From assembly GCA_958296345.1 (NCBI GenBank), contig CATQIJ010000013.1:310001-374000 (forward strand): DNA of 64,000 nt. Reading direction: 5' to 3'. Source of the stretch: an uncultured Rhizobiaceae bacterium (lineage in GTDB: Bacteria; Pseudomonadota; Alphaproteobacteria; Rhizobiales; Rhizobiaceae). This document shows positions 58,513 to 64,000 of the stretch, one piece after another. A program made the translations under genes and the position numbers. The notes under the pieces are model-generated. The model saw nothing but the letters and a program-made list of their open reading frames with translations. It searched no databases and was not told where the DNA came from. Numbering within the stretch: position 1 is the stretch's first letter; each line of letters opens with the position of its first letter.

Positions 58513-59646
58513 TTATGCAAGAACTTTCCCATCCTGCACCGTTAAGAATATTGCACGGTTATCTAAAGCTTTAAATAAATCTCGATCTGTACCTGTCATC
58601 CATGCTTGGCAGCCGAGAGTATCAATCATATCGTATAAAGCTGCTCGCCTACCTTCATCAAGATGCGCGGCAACTTCATCAAGCAAAAGAATTGGTGTTG
58701 CATCATGCATTTCTCCCACCAAACGAGCATGGGCGAGCAGTAGTCCAATTAGAAGCGCTTTTTGCTCGCCTGTTGAACATTGAGATGCAGGCATAGATTT
58801 TGGCCTATACTGCACAACCATATCTGAGCGGTGAGGCCCCTCAAGCGTTCTGCCTGCTCTTGCATCTATACGCCTATTATTTCTCAGGCGATCTAAATAT
58901 TCTACCTCAAGGTCTGTTGCAGAAATTTCGCTAATTGCATTTTCAAGCGCTCCTGAAATAGAAACAAGCGCATCAGGAAATGGACTATCAGGATCATTAT
59001 TACGAACAATTACCTCAGACAAAAGCGTAACCAACTCATACCTTGCAGAGGCAACTGCGACCCCTAATTCAGCAAGTTGCGCTTCTGTTGCATCAAGCCA
59101 AGAGCTATCTGGAAAATCTTCGCTCAAGAGTTTGTTTCTAGCGCGCATGGATTTTTCAAAATCAGCAACACGGCGGCCGTGCGCAGGATCAACTGCCAAA
59201 ACCAAACGATCTAAAAACCGCCTACGGTCACTTGCGCCGCCAGTGAACAAACCATCCATGGAAGGCGTCAACCAAAGAATACGAGAGTGCTCTAGGAGTT
59301 CATCAGAAGTCTTAGCCTGAACCCCATTGATATGAACCTTGCGTGACTTTTCAACGCCAAAAGCTGTTTCTTGCAAGCCTGTTCCAATTTTTACATCCCC
59401 TTGCGCGCCATGCATTTGTGCAAAAACTGTCCAAGCACCACTTTCACCTGCCTGCCCAACTTTATCATAAGATGTGCGGCGCAAGCCTCTTCCTGGTGAC
59501 AGGAATGAAATGGCTTCTAGAATATTAGTTTTACCGGCACCATTTTCACCCGTTAAAACGACATGAGACGAACCCAAGTCAACAGACAGTACCACATGGT
59601 TGCGGTACGTAGTGAGCTTAAGCTTTTCTATGTAGACGGAGTTCAA
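58513..59646 (-). CDS. recF: DNA replication and repair protein RecF
   Basis: 377-aa SMC-like ATPase that helps load RecA at gapped DNA. Walker A is LTGENGAGKTNILEAI, followed by the family-typical LSPGRGLRRTSYD. The ABC signature is STGEQKALLIGLLLAHARL, Walker B is PILLLDEVAAHLDEG. The protein is on the standard length. It starts 28 bp after dnaN ends, the normal dnaN-recF order. Confidence 0.96.
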   Translation of the reverse strand: MNSVYIEKLKLTTYRNHVVLSVDLGSSHVVLTGENGAGKTNILEAISFLSPGRGLRRTSYDKVGQAGESGAWTVFAQMHGAQGDVKIGTGLQETAFGVEKSRKVHINGVQAKTSDELLEHSRILWLTPSMDGLFTGGASDRRRFLDRLVLAVDPAHGRRVADFEKSMRARNKLLSEDFPDSSWLDATEAQLAELGVAVASARYELVTLLSEVIVRNNDPDSPFPDALVSISGALENAISEISATDLEVEYLDRLRNNRRIDARAGRTLEGPHRSDMVVQYRPKSMPASQCSTGEQKALLIGLLLAHARLVGEMHDATPILLLDEVAAHLDEGRRAALYDMIDTLGCQAWMTGTDRDLFKALDNRAIFLTVQDGKVLA

Positions 59647-59674
59647 AGGTCACCGCCTTTGGAGAGGTTAAAGG

Positions 59675-60793
59675 TTAAACCCGCATTGGCATTAGGACAT
59701 ATATCGCGCCACTTTCATCAGAATCTCTGATTAAAGTAGGAGAACCCGGATCTGACAACATGAATGTTGCCTCATCGCCCGTAAGCTGGTTTGTGATATC
59801 CAATAAATAGCGAGAATTAAAGCCGATCTGCAAATCATCTGATGTGTAATTAACTGCAATTTCTTCTTCGGCAGTTCCTGAATCAGGATTGTTTACAGAT
59901 AAAACAATCTGCCCCTCACTCAATGAGAGTTTAACTGCGCGTCCTCGCTCTGAAGATATCGTAGATACACGATCAACGGCTGCTGCAAAAACAGAGCGCT
60001 CCATCACAAGCGCCTTATCATTTCCAGCAGGAATAACGCGGTTATAATCAGGGAATGTGCCATCTATCAGTTTTGAAGTTAGAACTGTTTCACCAACGCT
60101 CAAACGGATTTTACTATCAGAAATTTCTACACGAACTGCTGCATCAGGGTCTTCAACCAATCGCTGAATTTCTCCAACCGCTTTACGAGGAATGATTATA
60201 CCAGGCATACCATCAGCGCCATCTGGTGCAGATGTTTGAGACCGTGCTAATCTATGACCATCGGTTGCGACAGCGCGAAGTACAGTATCACCATCATCTT
60301 CAACTGTATGTAAGAATATACCGTTTAAATAGTAGCGCGTTTCTTCTGTAGAGATTGCAAACTGCGTGTGGCTTATAAGCTTTTTTATCTCATCCGTTGC
60401 GCAAGAAAAACTATGACTAAATTCTCCAGCAGAGATATCTGGAAAATCTTCAACAGGAAGCATTTGGAGAGTGAATTGCGAACGACCCGAGGCAATTTTC
60501 AGTGTGGCGCCATCATCATCAATAGACAGCATCACTTCTGAACCACTTGGAAGCTTACGAATAATTTCATAAAGCATGTGAGCTGGTACAGTTGTGCTAC
60601 CAGCTTGTTCAACAACGGCTGGTGTCTTTTCATAAATCTCTAAATCAAGGTCTGTTGCCTTAAGATGAAGATCACCGCCTTCTGCTTTTAGTAAAACATT
60701 TGAAAGAATCGGGATCGTATTACGGCGCTCAACGACGCGGTACACATGCCCAAGCGACTTTAGAAGGTTTGATTGTTCAATCGTAACGCGCAT
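59675..60793 (-). CDS. dnaN: DNA polymerase III beta sliding clamp
   Basis: 372-aa beta clamp of three repeated domains: LKSLGHVYRVVERRNTIPILSNVLL starts domain 1, FAISTEETRYYLNGIFLH is the domain 2 signature, and the C-terminus ends in SGAIYVLMPMRV, the standard clamp terminus that lines the ligand-binding cleft. It tethers polymerase III to DNA. It is 180 bp downstream of dnaA with a stem-loop between. Confidence 0.97.
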   Translation of the reverse strand: MRVTIEQSNLLKSLGHVYRVVERRNTIPILSNVLLKAEGGDLHLKATDLDLEIYEKTPAVVEQAGSTTVPAHMLYEIIRKLPSGSEVMLSIDDDGATLKIASGRSQFTLQMLPVEDFPDISAGEFSHSFSCATDEIKKLISHTQFAISTEETRYYLNGIFLHTVEDDGDTVLRAVATDGHRLARSQTSAPDGADGMPGIIIPRKAVGEIQRLVEDPDAAVRVEISDSKIRLSVGETVLTSKLIDGTFPDYNRVIPAGNDKALVMERSVFAAAVDRVSTISSERGRAVKLSLSEGQIVLSVNNPDSGTAEEEIAVNYTSDDLQIGFNSRYLLDITNQLTGDEATFMLSDPGSPTLIRDSDESGAIYVLMPMRV

Positions 60794-60916
60794 TACTGCA
60801 TAACTCCCGGGAAATTCTAGCCATATTTACAGGATGCTAATCACATCCTTAGCTCTTTATTATAGAGTGGGGAAAAATAACCAATATTTCAAGTGGTGAC
60901 CGCCAAAGCGTTGGGG

Positions 60917-60942
60917 AAAACCGAGAGTCTCCTTAGACTCTC
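60917..60942 (-). terminator. Stem-loop between dnaA and dnaN
   Basis: GAGAGTCT-aagg-AGACTCTC on the minus strand (8-bp perfect stem) followed by GGTTTTCC. It probably ends or thins dnaA transcription before dnaN. The T tract is short. Confidence 0.55.
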
Positions 60943-60976
60943 TAGTAATCAGTCCCAGACTAATTTTTTTCAAGCC

Positions 60977-62602
60977 CTATTCAAGTATAAGGCGCTTTAA
61001 TAATTCTACCTCATGAGCCAGCTTTTGATCCTCTGAAGTCATGGATTCAATCTTACGCACCGCATGAAGAACTGTCGTATGATCACGTCCGCCAAAACGC
61101 CTACCAATTTCTGGTAAAGAGCGCGGTGTCATCATCTTTGCAAGATACATTGCAATCTGTCTTGGACGTACAATCACACGTGTTCTTCGATTAGAAAGAA
61201 GATCATTTTTACTGACATTAAACTGTCGCGCCACGATTTTTTGAATATCTTCGATACGAACACGCTTTGTATCCGCAGATTTAATCAAGTGAGAGAGGAT
61301 TTTATCTAACTCCTCTAAACTCATGCCACCTTCAGAAAACTGATGCTGGATTAAGAGCTGATTAAAAGCACCTTCAACATCACGGCCGCTTGAAGAAACC
61401 TGACGTGCTACATAGTGTAGAATATCTTCTGGAATATCTAAATTTGGCTGCTGAGCTTTTGCTTCTTTATAGCGAATGTTTAGAATTTCTTTGCGCGTTT
61501 CATAATCAGGCGCCTTCATTTCTAAAGTTACACCACCCTTTAGGCGAGAGCGAACACGCTCATCAAGGCTTTCTAGTTCACTTGGTGGCCTGTCTGCTGC
61601 AACAACAACCTGACGCGCACTATCAATCAATTCATTTAACAAATGACAGAATTCAGCTTGAATGGCTTGTCCTTGAAGAAACTGGAGGTCATCAATTAAT
61701 AAAACATCTATATCGCGAAGCGACTCTTTTAGTGTCAGAGCGGTTTTGTCGCGAATAGCAGAAGCAAAACGCCACATGAAATACTCAGCCGTAAGATATA
61801 ATACACGCGCTTTGGGGTTACGATTCCTGGCACGCCACGCAATTGCTTGCAAAAGATGCGTTTTTCCCAAGCCTACGCCAGCATGAATAATAAGCGGATT
61901 GAAATGCGAGGCCTTAATATCATCTGCGATAGTACGAGCTGCCGCATGAACCATACGATTTGATCCCCCTTCGATGAAAGATTCAAATGTATGCTTTGTA
62001 TCTAATGGCGAGCCAGAAAAACCTGAAGTTTGCTCCATCCCACGAGATGAATTGCGAGCCCCAAAAGCACGCATCGGCAATATTGTATTTGGATTTGCTT
62101 CACCAACTTTTTTCTTAGTTGCTTCAGCTTTTGCTGCAGCTTCTTCAGTTGCGAGAGGCTGTACGGTTGGTTTTCGAATAGCTACGTCTACACGCAAAAC
62201 TGACTTATCTTCTTCTTGCCAAAGTTCTAATAAAATATCGCGGTATTTAGACAGTATCCAGCTTTTCAAAAAGGCAGTTGGCACACTGTGAGAAGCAACT
62301 CCGCCCTCGACACAATATATCTTCAAGCGCCCAAACCAGCTGTCAAAAATATCTTGACCCAATTTAATTTGAAGCTTTTTCTTAATTCTTACCCATTGTT
62401 GCTCAGGTGACTTTGTCGCAGTTTTTTTCTTACCACCCCCCACTGAATGCGCCCCTTCCTTTGTTGCTTTTGATGAAACTCCCTGCTCACCAACCTTAGG
62501 TTCATCTTCTATTTTAAAATTCATTTTTGAGATATCTGGGCCAGATATTTTAGACCAACTGTCTTTTTTATTTTGATGATCTGATTTATTTGTCTGGTTC
62601 AT
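60977..62602 (-). CDS. dnaA: Chromosomal replication initiator DnaA
   Basis: 541 aa. A hydrophilic N-terminal extension of about 65 residues precedes domain I (WVRIKKKLQIKLGQDIFDSWF). The AAA+ core has Walker A GVGLGKTHLLQAI, Walker B VLLIDDLQFLQG and sensor regions. The C-terminal domain has the DnaA signature SLPEIGRRFGGRDHTTVLHAV, which contacts DnaA boxes. A basic AATKKKVGEAN linker lies in domain II. The extension is longer than in E. coli but common in alphaproteobacteria. A search by eye of the flanking gaps found no convincing DnaA-box cluster. Confidence 0.97.
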   Translation of the reverse strand: MNQTNKSDHQNKKDSWSKISGPDISKMNFKIEDEPKVGEQGVSSKATKEGAHSVGGGKKKTATKSPEQQWVRIKKKLQIKLGQDIFDSWFGRLKIYCVEGGVASHSVPTAFLKSWILSKYRDILLELWQEEDKSVLRVDVAIRKPTVQPLATEEAAAKAEATKKKVGEANPNTILPMRAFGARNSSRGMEQTSGFSGSPLDTKHTFESFIEGGSNRMVHAAARTIADDIKASHFNPLIIHAGVGLGKTHLLQAIAWRARNRNPKARVLYLTAEYFMWRFASAIRDKTALTLKESLRDIDVLLIDDLQFLQGQAIQAEFCHLLNELIDSARQVVVAADRPPSELESLDERVRSRLKGGVTLEMKAPDYETRKEILNIRYKEAKAQQPNLDIPEDILHYVARQVSSSGRDVEGAFNQLLIQHQFSEGGMSLEELDKILSHLIKSADTKRVRIEDIQKIVARQFNVSKNDLLSNRRTRVIVRPRQIAMYLAKMMTPRSLPEIGRRFGGRDHTTVLHAVRKIESMTSEDQKLAHEVELLKRLILE

Positions 62603-62681
62603 TGCCGCTTACTGCCTCATTTAAAATTATTTTTTATATTTATTTTAGTTTATGAAATGTTTTGAAGTTTATTTCACTCCA

Positions 62682-63098
62682 TCATCTCTGCATCCAAGGT
62701 AAGCCATCAAATTTCCACCCTGAAACAGTCCCCCGTTTACCTTCGTTATTATGGCCTCCCTCAAAACCGCTCAGCACATTAAATGCTTTTGTAAATCCTG
62801 CTGCGGTCAAAGCCTGCGCTGCCGCGATACTACGCACTCCTGAACGGCACAAACAATAAATCTCAGCATCTTTGTCACCGCCAATAGCTTCAACGGCCTT
62901 CACAAATTCTGCGTTAATCTGCATCGAAGGGAATTGTTGCCAATCCACTGTATGCGCTTGCTTGCCTAATTCGCTGAGATCTGGAATTCCAACGAACATC
63001 CATTCTGGCATTGTTCGGACGTCAATTAGTTGGGAAGTTTGTTTTTGCTGTAATGCTGAAAGGCATTCCTTACAACTAACATCCCCAGCATACGACAT
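62682..63098 (-). CDS. Rhodanese-domain protein
   Basis: 138-aa single-domain sulfurtransferase. The active-site loop is YCLCRSGVRSIAAAQAL, with the catalytic Cys in CRSGVRS. N-terminal LIDVRTMPEWMFVGIP is the CH2A-like motif. The substrate sulfur donor is not identifiable. It sits 79 bp upstream of dnaA, between it and rpsT, on the same strand. Confidence 0.9.
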   Translation of the reverse strand: MSYAGDVSCKECLSALQQKQTSQLIDVRTMPEWMFVGIPDLSELGKQAHTVDWQQFPSMQINAEFVKAVEAIGGDKDAEIYCLCRSGVRSIAAAQALTAAGFTKAFNVLSGFEGGHNNEGKRGTVSGWKFDGLPWMQR

Positions 63099-63164
63099 GA
63101 CAAACCTTTTCCGTTCACCGAAGCGATAAACTTCAGCGTTAAATACTAATAATTATTTTAATAC

Positions 63165-63254
63165 GTCCAGATTGGACTCGGGGATCCCCGATTGAACGAC
63201 AGCCTATGTCCAGTATGAATTGCTATTTGAAAATAGTAATTCATACTGGACATA
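63165..63254. repeat. Palindrome cluster with a 50-bp hairpin
   Basis: Three inverted repeats in 90 bp: GTCCA-gat-TGGAC is 63165-63177; TCGGGGATCCCCGA, a perfect 14-bp palindrome, is 63178-63191; and 63205-63254 is a hairpin with arms of about 23 bp, starting TATGTCCAGTATGAATT and ending with its complement, one mismatch and a tiny loop. No T run follows. It might be an RNA structure in the rhodanese-dnaA leader, a protein-binding site, or a scar from a transposable element. Confidence 0.7.
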
Positions 63255-63692
63255 TTTGGCATTCCTGGAGCTTAAGTTTTGTACTTATAAAGCTTGGAAG
63301 GCCAACCCTTCATGTCTTTCGAGTTTGAAGTTACTGAACCAATACAACTCGTGCAACTCGTTTTTTTTAATGCTTTATTAACTAATCATTTTTGATGGTT
63401 TTTTTAAAAAAACATTTACGTAATTCGTTGCTAGAATCAGTTATGAATCAATGGTCTTGTTTTTAAAACGCATACGAAACAGCTGATTTTAGGACTTTAA
63501 AAAAATATTCGACATTGAGCCTATTGACTCGCATTTTTGAGTAAAATTTTAATAGCCTTTTTACAACTACCTCTTAAGTGTTTGTTTTATAATAGTTTTT
63601 CATACTCACAAATTTACCATTGTTTTATAAGAACTTTTTATTTTCAAGTGTTTTTTAAGACTTTTTTTAGTTTAAAAATTTCATCCACGCAT

Positions 63693-63722
63693 AAAAAAAC
63701 CCAGCACAAAGGCTGGGTTTTT
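63693..63722 (-). terminator. Rho-independent terminator after rpsT
   Basis: AAACCCAGC-ctttgt-GCTGGGTTT on the minus strand followed by TTTTAT, 20 bp after the rpsT stop. A 9-bp perfect stem with a good T tail; a strong intrinsic terminator. Confidence 0.88.
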
Positions 63723-63742
63723 AACTTAATATGTAAAAAAGC

Positions 63743-64000
63743 TTATGCGCCGATTTTATTTACGCTTGCAGACAAACGAGAAACTTTGCGTGCTGCCGTG
63801 TTCTTTTTCATTACGCCTTTAGTAACTGAGCGCATGATTTCTGGTTGAGCTGCTTTAAGCGCTGCATTAGCAGCTGCCTTATCACCGCCCTCGATTGCTT
63901 CTTCAACCTTACGGATGAATGTACGCATACGTGAACGACGTGCTTTATTTACTTCTGTGCGAGCAGCAATTTTACGAACTGCTTTTTTCGCTGATGGTGT
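63743..64000 (-). CDS. rpsT: 30S ribosomal protein S20, start cut off by window
   Basis: The minus-strand frame runs to the window end as [36 protein letters not shown] and ends SVNKIGA. The order and composition are those of S20, which binds 16S rRNA in the body of the 30S subunit. Only the first few codons (normally MANT) are missing. The ORF track lists only the internal ATG at 63928. rpsT upstream of dnaA is a common alphaproteobacterial arrangement. Confidence 0.94.
   Translation of the reverse strand, partial: TPSAKKAVRKIAARTEVNKARRSRMRTFIRKVEEAIEGGDKAAANAALKAAQPEIMRSVTKGVMKKNTAARKVSRLSASVNKIGA

Larger units (their letters stand above)
63099..63742. other. AT-rich intergenic region between rpsT and the rhodanese gene
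   Basis: 644 bp without a supportable gene apart from the rpsT end and its terminator. The right half is strongly AT-rich with long T runs. The left part carries three nested palindromes (listed separately). GANTC sites, the CcrM methylase target in alphaproteobacteria, occur at about 63175 and 63528. No TTATCCACA-like DnaA boxes were seen, so I do not call an origin. Confidence 0.5.

Noticed and set aside
62603-63742. Chromosomal origin next to dnaA
   Set aside because: No cluster of TTATCCACA-like DnaA boxes; in related alphaproteobacteria the origin is usually near hemE, not dnaA.
63537-63848. 103-codon plus ORF
   Set aside because: Phe/Leu-rich low-complexity sequence over T runs, overlapping the rpsT terminator and antisense to rpsT.

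Overview
The window looks like a chromosomal segment of an AT-rich (my rough impression is low-40s % GC) alphaproteobacterium, probably Hyphomicrobiales or a marine relative. The grounds are the rpsT/dnaA/dnaN/recF neighbourhood, a rhizobial-type glycerol ABC-transport locus (glpR-glpD-glpSTPQUV-glpK), GFA-family proteins, MepA, tripartite tricarboxylate transporters and a Liv-type ABC operon carrying acyl-CoA ligases. This placement is an inference from gene families and order; no 16S gene is present.

Layout. 1-10.4 kb: 5' part of an Lrp/AsnC regulator, then the glycerol uptake and catabolism locus read leftward under the DeoR-type regulator GlpR. TTTCG/CGAA half-sites spaced 11 bp lie before both glpD and glpR. 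10.5-13.8 kb: an SDR, tRNA-Ser(GGA) with a nearby partial copy of its 5' end, msrA and mepA. 13.9-20.8 kb: translation block pheT-GFA-GFA-X-pheS, rplT, rpmI, an unknown nuclease-like gene, and infC with an AUU start. 21-31.4 kb: housekeeping and accessory genes (RluA-type pseudouridine synthase, a 166-bp palindromic repeat element, M20 dipeptidase, OsmC, cupin, TauE/SafE exporter with LysR regulator, polA). 31.4-33 kb: tRNA-Arg(CCG) followed by a ~1.4-kb segment bounded by a 15-bp copy of the tRNA 3' end; it holds a response regulator without a normal start codon and a 55-codon ORF. 33-37.4 kb: a DMGDH/sarcosine-dehydrogenase-like enzyme, a ChrR-type cupin and a LacI regulator. 37.5-44.9 kb: TctABC uptake system, acylating aldehyde dehydrogenase, acyl-CoA ligase and a sulfhydrylase, resembling sulfoacetate (Sau) catabolism. 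44.9-54.9 kb: a leftward operon of Liv-type transport genes with two acid-CoA ligases, a YugP-like peptidase and a hydrolase. 55-64 kb: a flavoprotein reductase, dxs, recF, dnaN, dnaA, a rhodanese and rpsT (truncated by the window end).

A recurrent oddity is that glpK, glpS, glpQ (5' end), the acylating aldehyde dehydrogenase, the metY-like gene and the hydrolase at 44.9 kb are all broken by single-base indels, nearly all in short homopolymers, while the rest of each protein stays conserved. This pattern fits sequencing or assembly error better than gene decay. I describe these genes as single repaired units.

No rRNA, CRISPR array, complete insertion sequence or prophage was seen. The best candidates for undescribed biology are the tRNA-Arg-bounded mini-segment, the pheS-X-GFA-GFA-pheT operon, the PD-(D/E)XK-like gene between infC and rpmI, the TctABC-SauS-SauT-like module, and the palindrome cluster upstream of the rhodanese gene.
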